Under the pieces are notes generated by a model that searched no databases, had not been told where the DNA came from, and saw only the letters and a program-made list of their open reading frames with translations. 7,409 nucleotides of DNA from an uncultured Pirellula sp. (GTDB lineage Bacteria > Planctomycetota > Planctomycetia > Pirellulales > Pirellulaceae). The stretch lies in contig CAITIF010000814.1 in the NCBI GenBank assembly GCA_903892365.1, positions 1-7,409 of the forward strand, read 5' to 3'. This document shows, in pieces, positions 1 to 6,388 of the stretch. Made by a program: the position numbers and the translations under genes. The stretch's first letter is position 1; the number at the start of each line of letters is the position of its first letter.

Positions 1-710
1 AAACCTCGAACGGAGTGGGTGGAAATCTGGAAATTCGAAATGTCAAGGCTTACATCAATGACATCCTGAGCTACGCGATCAAAGTCTGAAAAGAAGATCT
101 AGGCACCCTGGTTTGCGCCACCTTGGTGGTAATCGGAATTTCATTTGCTTTTGATTTCTTAAGTGCGATCGTCGAAGCGATGCTGAAAGGTGGATTCGAA
201 GCCCCTCCAACCCCGGTATCAGCCATTTTCTCTCTGGTTTTTTCACTCGTCTCCAATGTCATTCGAGTCCACATCGGAATTGGTCAACTTCAGCTGATGC
301 TGCCGTTACTACGTGGACGACAAGCCTCCTTGGACAGGCTTTTTTGGTGGTGATGAAAGACTTTTACCAACCATCGGCGTGTCGATTTTGCTTAGCCTAG
401 CAGTGATGGCCGGACTAATACTTTGATTATTCCAGGGATTATTGTGATTCTCTTTTGTTGGCCAGCTTACTTTGTGGTGGTTGATCGAAAGACCCCGATC
501 ATGCAATCGTTTTCGTTAGCTCGCGTGATCACGAAGGGTAACGAAATGACGACGTTCTTGATGCGAATGTTGTCCATGGGGATTGTACTTATCGGGTTCT
601 TTGCGCTGTGTATCGGTATTGTCTTCGCACAACCGCTAGCGATGCTGCTATTCGCCTGCGGGTACTTGGTAACGTCAAGCCAATTAGATCCCAAGGCTGC
701 TCCAACCTAG
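1..710 (+). pseudogene. Broken multi-pass integral membrane protein gene (5' end outside window)
   Basis: The frame starting at base 3 is open from the window edge, with a hydrophilic lead-in ending SYAIKV, and then meets TGA at 87-89. The same frame continues without interruption in meaning (KEDLGTLVCATLVVIGISF) to a second stop at 351-353. Skipping one T of the T6 run at 340-345 gives GGDERLLPTIGVSILLSLAV up to a TGA at 424. Restoring one T in the run at 422-424 then gives LILLIIPGIIVI and an open frame to TAG at 708-710. The repaired product has about four hydrophobic blocks: roughly 105-190, 215-290, 365-470 and 560-680 in base coordinates. This resembles planctomycete membrane proteins with a K-x-x-L-G-T-L first helix and an RGRQASLDRLFGGD-like loop (DUF975-like or glycerophosphodiesterase membrane-domain-like; recalled, not searched). 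The two indels cancel, so only 79 bases are out of frame. Decay is the simplest reading. Homopolymer errors could explain the indels but not the TGA. Confidence 0.72.
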
Positions 711-712
711 TG

Positions 713-732
713 AGCCGAAGGCGCTAGCCGCG
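713..732. repeat. Candidate dispersed intergenic repeat block
   Basis: Immediately after the stop of the broken membrane-protein gene lies a GC-rich block, AGCCGAAGGCGCTAGCCGCG, centred on the palindrome GCTAGC. From memory, very similar GGCGCTAGCCGCG strings recur between genes in Rhodopirellula-like genomes. There is only one copy in this window, so its repeat status is recall and inference rather than something seen here. It could simply be intergenic sequence. Confidence 0.35.
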
Positions 733-783
733 ACATGTAGCTTCGAAGTCGCTAGTAACGAAGTATCGCCGTTTGGCTATCAG

Positions 784-818
784 TCGTACTCGCTTCGAAT
801 CATGATGGTCGAGTACGA
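784..818. other. 9-bp perfect inverted repeat in convergent intergenic gap
   Basis: TCGTACTCG (784-792) and CGAGTACGA (810-818) are exact reverse complements around a 17-base loop. They lie between the plus-strand pseudogene (ends 710) and the minus-strand ABC permease (ends 836). The right arm overlaps a tandem GAGTAC GAGTAC at 811-822. The position suits a transcript end for the ABC operon, but no T-tract follows the hairpin on either strand. A classic intrinsic terminator is therefore not supported. An RNA-stabilising hairpin or a dyad binding site are alternatives. Confidence 0.4.
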
Positions 819-835
819 GTACTTCACGTGCCGCA

Positions 836-1672
836 TCAAAGCTCGGATTGCCACGAGTATTGACTTGCTTGAACTCGCCACAGTGAGATCCCCAGCAAGA
901 TCAGAGTGTACAATCCAAGATAGCCAACGCTCTGCCAAACCGGGGTCTCATCGATGAACCATTGCTGCCTTTGGTTTGCCAAGCTTACTTTTAAATCCAT
1001 GGCGTGAACGAGAATCGATCGCAAGCGATAGCTAACGGTCAATTGGTTAATCGTTGCGGGAATCAGGGACATAAACGCTTCCACACCGATCATGTAAATG
1101 AATGCAGTAATCATGGCTCGGCGTTGAAACAAGGTTCCTATCAGAACGAACAAAGCCGCATACGCAAATGCAGATAAAACAACAAGGCAAGAGATGACAA
1201 TCCAAGACTGAAGTGGATTTGGCATGCCGGTGATAGGAACCGCGACGGCGGCTGAAACAATCGCGGTCGAGCTTGACCACAGAATCGCAACAATATATTT
1301 GCCTAGTAAGACGGCCCGTCTTCCATTAGCTCGCGTGACGGCGTAGATCCAGGTCTGCCCCTCCAGTTCGGAGCTAACCACGGGCGTAGCCCAAAGCAGC
1401 AAGCCAAGGGGGGTAACAACTTGGGGTAGCAACACGTACAACATCATCGAAAATGTGAACGACGATTCTTCCGCGGAAAGACTCATCTGCATTTCACTCA
1501 TTTGCCATGCGGTTATCGACGCAATCATTACCGGGAATGTCGCCATTGCCAACCAAGCCAAGATCCTCGCGGTTGTTAAGGAACGTTGGATTTCTAACTT
1601 GACCACGCCAAGAATTCCCCATCTCCAGTTTAAGGGTACTTTTGGAGAGGCTTGATGAATCAAAGAGCTCAT
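836..1672 (-). CDS. ABC-2 type transporter permease (last gene of exporter operon)
   Basis: This 278-residue integral membrane protein has six predicted helices, at about residues 36-56, 74-98, 121-147, 157-181, 187-206 and 248-266. Between helices 2 and 3 lies SSELEGQTWIYAVTRANGRRAVLLGKYI. This is the typical ABC-2 permease cytoplasmic segment (acidic-G-T/W, then R/P, then LLGK), which contacts the ATPase. The expected role is the membrane half of an exporter in the inner membrane, powered by the ATPase encoded just upstream. The ATG start is chosen because the hydrophilic N-terminus and first helix follow directly; no strong ribosome binding site is visible. A 78-base gap separates it from the upstream ATPase, unlike the tight joints elsewhere in the operon. 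A possible 23-codon ORF in that gap ends in ATGA over this start, which could couple translation. The stop is TGA. The substrate is unknown. Confidence 0.85.
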   Translation of the reverse strand: MSSLIHQASPKVPLNWRWGILGVVKLEIQRSLTTARILAWLAMATFPVMIASITAWQMSEMQMSLSAEESSFTFSMMLYVLLPQVVTPLGLLLWATPVVSSELEGQTWIYAVTRANGRRAVLLGKYIVAILWSSSTAIVSAAVAVPITGMPNPLQSWIVISCLVVLSAFAYAALFVLIGTLFQRRAMITAFIYMIGVEAFMSLIPATINQLTVSYRLRSILVHAMDLKVSLANQRQQWFIDETPVWQSVGYLGLYTLILLGISLWRVQASQYSWQSEL

Positions 1673-1750
1673 AGATCAGCATTCTTTACTTGGCACAATT
1701 TGACGTAACGCAGAACGGAATGGTTTTTGGTTTTATCCATGGTCGAGGAG

Positions 1751-2764
1751 CTAGGTTCGTCGAATAGTGCGAGAGCCGCGATGGCGAGAAACCAACAATT
1801 GAAACAGCGAACTCAAATCCCCGTCGGCACCTGCAAGCTCGGTAATTTCAATTCCCTCTTCGACCGACATCGTCGCAAGAGCTTGGTACAGTTCCAGAGG
1901 CTGTCCTACCGAAACTCGAAGACGATGCTTTTCGCGATCTAACTGCATCGACTTTAGCCAGGGGGCTGTTGCAAGTCGGCTTGCGAGAAGGTCGATATCA
2001 GAGCAAGTGATCGCGAGATCTTGCGGTAAATCTGCCAGCATACTTCGCAATTCCCCCGCAGTGCCCGAGGCCAACAATCGACCTCCGTAGATTAACAAGA
2101 AGGCGTCGGTTATCTGCTCCACTTCGTGCAGAACGTGACTGGCAAGCAACAGGCTCTTGCCGCTCTTGGCCCAATCGACAAGCATAGTCGTCATTTCGTG
2201 TCGACCTACGGGATCGAGCCCATTAAACGGCTCGTCTAGGATTAGCAACTGAGGGTCATGTGCGATTGCCTGGGCAAGCTTGCACCGTTGCCGCATCCCC
2301 AGCGAGTAGGTATTGATGGGCCGATGGATTGCTTCCAGGAGGCCTACCGCTTCAAGTACTTCAAACGTTCGCGCAGCGGCTGCTTTTGGGGGCCATCCAC
2401 TTAAGGAAAGCAATTGCCGAATCCACTGCACAGCAGAAACACCCGGCAAAAGAATGTCGCTCGCCGGGCATAATCCTATTCGTGAAAGCACGGACGCGTT
2501 CCCCACAGGATCTTGCCCAAAGACTTTGACGCTGCCTAGAGTCGGTCTTAATGCACCCGTAATGAGACCGATGAGCGTTGATTTTCCAGCCCCGTTGGGG
2601 CCAACCAAGGCATAAGCGCCTTGCGGTAACGTAACATCCAAATCATTCACACCAATCACGCGACCGTACGTTCGAGTCACATGAGTCAGACGAATCAGAT
2701 CGGTATCACTGGGTTTATGATCACTGGGTTCATTAGGTTCGGTCAGTCGAGACTTATCGATCAT
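1751..2764 (-). CDS. ABC transporter ATP-binding protein (second ATPase of operon)
   Basis: This 337-residue cytoplasmic ATPase of the NatA/CcmA-like ABC-2 exporter class is expected to power the permease encoded next to it. Walker A is GPNGAGKST at residues 55-63. The ABC signature is YSLGM at 153-157, in place of LSGGQ. Walker B is LLILDE at 173-178, followed by PFNGLDP as D-loop, and the H-loop histidine is at about 210 (ASHVL). Where relatives have IGYLPE or IGYLPQ, this protein has IGLCPA (96-101), so the Q-loop residue appears to be alanine. Residues 1-22 form a polar, proline-containing extension before the domain (DLIRLTHVTRTYG). About 95 residues after the H-loop segment form the usual variable C-terminal domain. 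The start is ATG, with a weak GAGAAG eight or so bases upstream, 14 bases after the preceding permease stop. The last ten residues (HRGSRTIRRT) are basic and do not look like family sequence. Confidence 0.92.
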   Translation of the reverse strand: MIDKSRLTEPNEPSDHKPSDTDLIRLTHVTRTYGRVIGVNDLDVTLPQGAYALVGPNGAGKSTLIGLITGALRPTLGSVKVFGQDPVGNASVLSRIGLCPASDILLPGVSAVQWIRQLLSLSGWPPKAAAARTFEVLEAVGLLEAIHRPINTYSLGMRQRCKLAQAIAHDPQLLILDEPFNGLDPVGRHEMTTMLVDWAKSGKSLLLASHVLHEVEQITDAFLLIYGGRLLASGTAGELRSMLADLPQDLAITCSDIDLLASRLATAPWLKSMQLDREKHRLRVSVGQPLELYQALATMSVEEGIEITELAGADGDLSSLFQLLVSRHRGSRTIRRT

Positions 2765-2778
2765 GTATCTTCTCGCTT

Positions 2779-3780
2779 CTAGGCCTTAAGAGTTCGAGCA
2801 ACGCGCCAATATGCGATACCAAATCCGATCAACGTGACCAACCCGACCACGATCCAAGGCATGATTTGGTAATTGGAGTCGGGCGTCAGGCCGAAGACCG
2901 TTTCCTGGAGATGGCCCAGGGTTTGGTAGGGTGACACCAGCATCCAACGTTCCCGCAATAAACTAGTTGGATCGGATTGATCTCGAATCATGGTCAAGCT
3001 GGTAAGCACACCATAGGTGATCGTGGTCATGATCCAGGTGGCAAACCAAGCAAAACCCGCAAAGCGACTTTCCTGAGTCATCGATGAAAATGCAAGGGCT
3101 ACGGCGGTTGTCGGAAGCATCAATGTTAATGAGGCGACAAGAATACGAAGGGGTAGATCCCATGTTTGTAGAATGGCCTCAGGGCTCGAAGACAGCAAGA
3201 TGCCAGCGGAGTACACAATGAGAGCGGGTACCGTCGTGATCATGGCCAGCAGAAAAAACAACACGCAGGCCTTGCCCCAAACATACTCCCAAGGAGTTAA
3301 CGGTCTAGAAAGATAAAGGAGATAGCCGCGAGAACGCAGATCGTAGCTGATCAGACGTGGCGAGACCAAGCCAAGAATCACAATCATGCCAAACGTTTGC
3401 GGGTACCGAAAAAAAGCAAACAGCATGAACGACCACGCGACATGCCGTGTTTTCTCGGGCGACCTCAAAACCTCGTCCACGTCTATGTTGAACCGATCCG
3501 AGACCGTTGGCTGATTGTTGAGCCGCCTTCTTCCTTCTCGTTGTTCAAACATGGCTCGCAAGAAGTCTCGGCGTTGTTCAGGCTGGTTCACGCTTTGTTC
3601 GAATATCACAAAGCCGGTCAATGCAGCCAAGACAGGGACAACTGCAAGAATCAGTACTCGTTTCAACCAAGTGCCGCGCCAAACAAGCGAGATCCCGGTC
3701 GATGCAACCACCAACCATCGAGTCCAAGCGGGTTGCAAAGGCCCTTTCCAAGGGCGATATCCTAGATCAAGAATTGGCAT
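2779..3780 (-). CDS. ABC-2 type transporter permease (first permease of operon)
   Basis: This 333-residue inner-membrane permease has six predicted helices, at about 40-60, 126-144, 168-196, 211-231, 240-262 and 307-326. A charged loop of about 65 residues (61-125, rich in R, E and Q) separates helices 1 and 2; in this family that loop normally faces outward. After helix 2 comes ISYDLRSRGYLLYLSRPLTPWEYVWGK (144-170), the coupling segment typical of ABC-2 permeases with the SRP-x-x-x-x-x-x-x-GK pattern. The N-terminal MPILDLGYRPWKG also recurs at the start of such planctomycete permeases (from memory). The gene overlaps the 3' end of the first ATPase by 14 bases, strong evidence for co-translation and for the two proteins working as a pair. 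It is longer than the second permease (278 residues) and clearly different in sequence, so the two are not a recent duplication. The substrate cannot be inferred. Confidence 0.9.
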   Translation of the reverse strand: MPILDLGYRPWKGPLQPAWTRWLVVASTGISLVWRGTWLKRVLILAVVPVLAALTGFVIFEQSVNQPEQRRDFLRAMFEQREGRRRLNNQPTVSDRFNIDVDEVLRSPEKTRHVAWSFMLFAFFRYPQTFGMIVILGLVSPRLISYDLRSRGYLLYLSRPLTPWEYVWGKACVLFFLLAMITTVPALIVYSAGILLSSSPEAILQTWDLPLRILVASLTLMLPTTAVALAFSSMTQESRFAGFAWFATWIMTTITYGVLTSLTMIRDQSDPTSLLRERWMLVSPYQTLGHLQETVFGLTPDSNYQIMPWIVVGLVTLIGFGIAYWRVARTLKA

Positions 3781-4795
3781 TCTGGGGTCCGCTCACGATT
3801 TCTAAGAATGTCTGTTCCAGCGATGTTTTGGATTCTTCCATTCGTTGGATCAATACGCCACATTGGCTGCTGGCTCTCCAAATCTCCGATCGAGAACGGT
3901 CTGACAACTCCCACACTTGAAGCAATTGAGCGTTGATCGGCTGCGATTGGAATCCCAGCAGATTGAGTTCACGGGATAATCGGTCCGCGTGGTCAATCAC
4001 TTGCAGATGTAATCCAGCTCGTGCAGGACGCTGAAGATTGGAGAGCGAATCGGCAAGTCGCACCCTTCCATTGGCCAGAATGACTACGGAATCGCACACT
4101 TGCTGAACATCATGCAGGATATGAGTCGACAGAATCACAGACTTGCCATGAATGTTGGAAAGGGCCGCAATGCGATCAAGAAATTCTTCTCGTTGCGCCG
4201 GATCGAGCCCTGTGGTTGGCTCATCTAAAATGATCATGGGTGGATCGTGCACGATGGCTTGCGCGAACTTTAGCTTCTGTCGCATGCCGGTCGAATAGGT
4301 CTCTACATTGCGATAACGCTCTTGCCCGACATCGCAAAAATCAAGAACTTCGTGAGCTCGCCGAAGGGCTTCGGTTTTCTCAATCCCAGAAAGCCTGGCC
4401 ATCATTTGAACCGATTCAATGCCCTGCAGCCCCAAGATATAGCAATCGTCTTCGGGCAAATAGCCAACTTTGTCGCGAATCGTGCGAGTCTGCAAAGGCC
4501 AGGGATAGCCGAGCACTTGCCCCGATCCAGTATCGATTTTCACCAGCCCAAGAATAGCCTTGATCAGAGTGCTTTTGCCGGAACCGTTAGGGCCTAATAA
4601 ACCTGTCACTCCGGGTCGAATCGCAACGCTCACATCCGCTAGAGCCAAATGCTGCCCGTAGCGTTTGCTGACGCTTTGAAACTCTAGAATGTGGTCCGAA
4701 TTGTTGGGGGATTTGTCGAGCAAGATCGGGGGGACCTTTATGGCTTCCGAAATACGTGGGATGATCTGCGGCCGCATCCGTGAAGACATCGACAC
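3767..4795 (-). CDS. ABC transporter ATP-binding protein (first gene of exporter operon)
   Basis: This 342-residue cytoplasmic ATPase, by family, hydrolyses ATP to drive the permease it overlaps. Walker A is GPNGSGKST at 68-76, and the Q-loop region is VGYLPED (110-116) with the glutamate common in NatA-type exporters. The signature is YSTGM at 167-171, Walker B is MIILDE at 187-192, followed by PTTGLDP, and the H-loop histidine is at about 225 (STHIL). The C-terminal 85 or so residues form a variable domain ending in the usual LEQTFLEIV motif (the family's LE-x-x-F). The longest start is GTG at 4793-4795, but ATG at 4787-4789 (residue 3) or 4775-4777 (residue 7) are equally plausible because no ribosome binding site is visible. 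About 35 polar residues precede the domain (ILEFQSVSKRYG). The gene heads a four-gene minus-strand operon. No convincing promoter was recognised in the 4796-4890 gap. Confidence 0.93.
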   Translation of the reverse strand: MSMSSRMRPQIIPRISEAIKVPPILLDKSPNNSDHILEFQSVSKRYGQHLALADVSVAIRPGVTGLLGPNGSGKSTLIKAILGLVKIDTGSGQVLGYPWPLQTRTIRDKVGYLPEDDCYILGLQGIESVQMMARLSGIEKTEALRRAHEVLDFCDVGQERYRNVETYSTGMRQKLKFAQAIVHDPPMIILDEPTTGLDPAQREEFLDRIAALSNIHGKSVILSTHILHDVQQVCDSVVILANGRVRLADSLSNLQRPARAGLHLQVIDHADRLSRELNLLGFQSQPINAQLLQVWELSDRSRSEIWRASSQCGVLIQRMEESKTSLEQTFLEIVSGPQNANS

Positions 4796-4880
4796 AGTGT
4801 TGTTCGAGCCAAAAGCATGATGGTTTGAGCCTAAGACAGCGTATTCGCCGCAGACCCGAAATCCTTGACTTTACCGACCG

Positions 4881-4920
4881 AAAAAAATTTTATCTCGAGA
4901 TCTACGCTAAAAGATCTCGA
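4881..4920 (-). terminator. Probable intrinsic terminator of the DUF1501 transcript
   Basis: On the minus strand a perfect 9-bp stem (4912-4920 with 4895-4903) encloses an 8-base loop. It is followed, after a 7-base A-rich spacer, by seven Ts (4887-4881). The TAG stop of the DUF1501 gene (4902-4904) lies inside the stem and loop, so the hairpin begins within the last codons. The stem is moderately GC-rich and the spacer longer than ideal, so efficiency is uncertain. It would separate the DUF1553/DUF1501 transcript from the ABC operon on the same strand. Confidence 0.55.
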
Positions 4921-6344
4921 ACGACATTGCCATGCACGTCGGTTAATCGGTAGTCACGTCCCTGGAATCGGTAGGTCAGTTTGGTATGGTCGAAGCCTAG
5001 CAAATGCAACCAGGTTGCTTGAAGGTCGTGAACGTGGACTGGTTTGTCGACAATCGAAAAACCCAACTCATCGGTCATCCCGTATTCGTAACCACCCTTC
5101 ACTCCGCCCCCCGCCATGAACATGGAGAAGCAATCTGGGTAGTGATCGCGTCCTAACTGAGCCCCCACCGCAGTTCGACCTTCGCGAAACGGTGTACGCC
5201 CAAACTCGCCTCCCCAAATAATCAAAGTCTCGTCCAGCAAGCCCCGTTGTTTCAGGTCTTGGATCAATGCGGTTACAGGTCGATCCATGGTCGCACATTT
5301 GGTAGTCAATCCATCCCGTATGTCCTCTGCAGGACCTGTACCGTGAAAGTCCCAGCCCCAATCAAATAGTTGAACATACCGCACGCCGGATTCCACCAAT
5401 CGACGAGCCAATAGGCAATTATTTGCCAAGCTGGCCGCACCCACCTTAGCCCCATACTGATCAAGCGTTTCTTGTGTTTCCTTCGAGATGTCCATCACCT
5501 CAGGCACACTGGTTTGCATTCGGAACGCCAATTCGTATTGAGAGATACGAGTTTGAGTTTCAGGATGCCCCAACTCTTGGGCCTGAATGGCATTGAGTTC
5601 GCTCAATGTGTCCAACGACTTGCGTCTCAGCTTGCGATCCATTCCTGGTGGATCGGATGCGAATAAAACAGGGTCCCCTTGCGATCGGCATTGGACCCCT
5701 TGATAAACACTGGGAAGGAACCCGCTACCGAACGAGTTCTTGCCACCATTCGGTTGAACGCCACTGCTGATGAGAACCACGAACGAAGGCAAGTTTTCGT
5801 TTTCGCTTCCAAGTCCGTAGGTTACCCAAGACCCAAACGAAGGGCGACCACTGCGAGGCGAACCGGTATAAACCAAAAGTTCAGCCGGAGCATGATTGAA
5901 TTGGTCGGTATGCATGCTATGCACCAGACACAATTCATCGGCAACCGTTTGCAGATGCGGCAAACAATCAGACAGCATCATGCCTGACTTGCCAGAGGGA
6001 ATAAACTTGTGAGATGTGCCTAAAAGCTTGGGTACCCCTGTCGTGAAGGCAAACTCCCGTCCTTGAAGGACCGAGTCTGGAGCGTTTTGGCCATTGAGCT
6101 CAATCAGCTTCGGTTTGTAGTCGAACATATCCAAATTGGGCGGCGAGCCTGTCATGTGCAAATAGATGACACGCTTTGCCTTAGGAGCGAAATGGGGTAT
6201 GCGAGAGGCCAGCGAATCTGAAGCCATCGCTGGCTTGTTTCCAATCAAGCTGGAAAGAGCAAGAGCACCCAATCCCGTGGAGGCTTGGCCTAAGAAATAG
6301 CGTCGCGTCTTGAGCGACAAATGCTGCTGAAAAATAGGGTCCAT
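4902..6344 (-). CDS. DUF1501 family exported protein (sulfatase-like fold), Tat signal
   Basis: This 480-residue full-length DUF1501 (PF07394) protein belongs to the alkaline phosphatase/sulfatase-like superfamily; its biochemical reaction is not established. The N-terminus has a twin-arginine motif, TRRYFLGQ (13-20). A hydrophobic stretch (22-35) and a likely AMA cleavage site near residue 41 follow, so it is probably exported folded by the Tat pathway. Family landmarks are HMTGSPPNLDMFDYKP (63-78), HTDQFNHAPAELLVYTGSPRSGRPSFGSW (145-173), DWGWDFHG (328-335), IIWGGEFGRTPF (375-386), GRDHYPDCFS (398-407) and HVHDLQATWLHLLG (437-450). The conserved H, D and E residues are candidate metal ligands by analogy with sulfatases. 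The gene lies 42 bases after a DUF1553 gene, the standard planctomycete pairing, and the two are probably co-transcribed. The ATG start is fixed by the signal peptide; no clear ribosome binding site is seen. The stop lies in a terminator hairpin. Confidence 0.93.
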   Translation of the reverse strand: MDPIFQQHLSLKTRRYFLGQASTGLGALALSSLIGNKPAMASDSLASRIPHFAPKAKRVIYLHMTGSPPNLDMFDYKPKLIELNGQNAPDSVLQGREFAFTTGVPKLLGTSHKFIPSGKSGMMLSDCLPHLQTVADELCLVHSMHTDQFNHAPAELLVYTGSPRSGRPSFGSWVTYGLGSENENLPSFVVLISSGVQPNGGKNSFGSGFLPSVYQGVQCRSQGDPVLFASDPPGMDRKLRRKSLDTLSELNAIQAQELGHPETQTRISQYELAFRMQTSVPEVMDISKETQETLDQYGAKVGAASLANNCLLARRLVESGVRYVQLFDWGWDFHGTGPAEDIRDGLTTKCATMDRPVTALIQDLKQRGLLDETLIIWGGEFGRTPFREGRTAVGAQLGRDHYPDCFSMFMAGGGVKGGYEYGMTDELGFSIVDKPVHVHDLQATWLHLLGFDHTKLTYRFQGRDYRLTDVHGNVVRDLLA

Positions 6345-6356
6345 GGTTGTATGACT

Positions 6357-6388
6357 CGTTGATTTGTTAATGCGTTGATTCGTTGATT
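6357..6388. repeat. Octamer tandem repeat in the DUF1553-DUF1501 spacer
   Basis: Four consecutive 8-base units are seen: CGTTGATT (6357-6364), TGTTAATG (6365-6372, 5 of 8 matching), CGTTGATT (6373-6380) and CGTTGATT (6381-6388). On the coding (minus) strand the unit reads AATCAACG. The last unit provides two bases of the TAA stop of the DUF1553 gene (6387-6389). The array fills most of the 42-base spacer and ends about a dozen bases before the DUF1501 start. Its role is unknown; slippage-generated spacer is the simplest explanation. Confidence 0.7.

Noticed and set aside
87..89. TGA read as selenocysteine or through an alternative genetic code
   Set aside because: No selenocysteine insertion-like structure was recognised next to it, TGA is used as a normal stop for other genes here, and the same gene carries two further frame lesions.
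340..424. Programmed double frameshift (+1 then -1) in the membrane-protein gene
   Set aside because: It would need two opposite events in one short stretch plus readthrough of a TGA; decay or sequence error is far simpler.
423..710. Independent 95-residue membrane protein gene
   Set aside because: It begins in mid-helix of the reconstructed protein (LIIPGIIVI) with a TTG and no ribosome binding site, and joins the upstream fragments after single-base repairs.
3397..3920. Overlapping plus-strand open frames of about 96-122 codons
   Set aside because: They are antisense to the conserved permease and ATPase coding sequence and have arginine- and serine-rich, family-less products.
4796..4890. 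Promoter for the ABC operon
   Set aside because: No pair of sigma-70-like -35 and -10 boxes at good spacing could be picked out, so none is annotated although one is expected.
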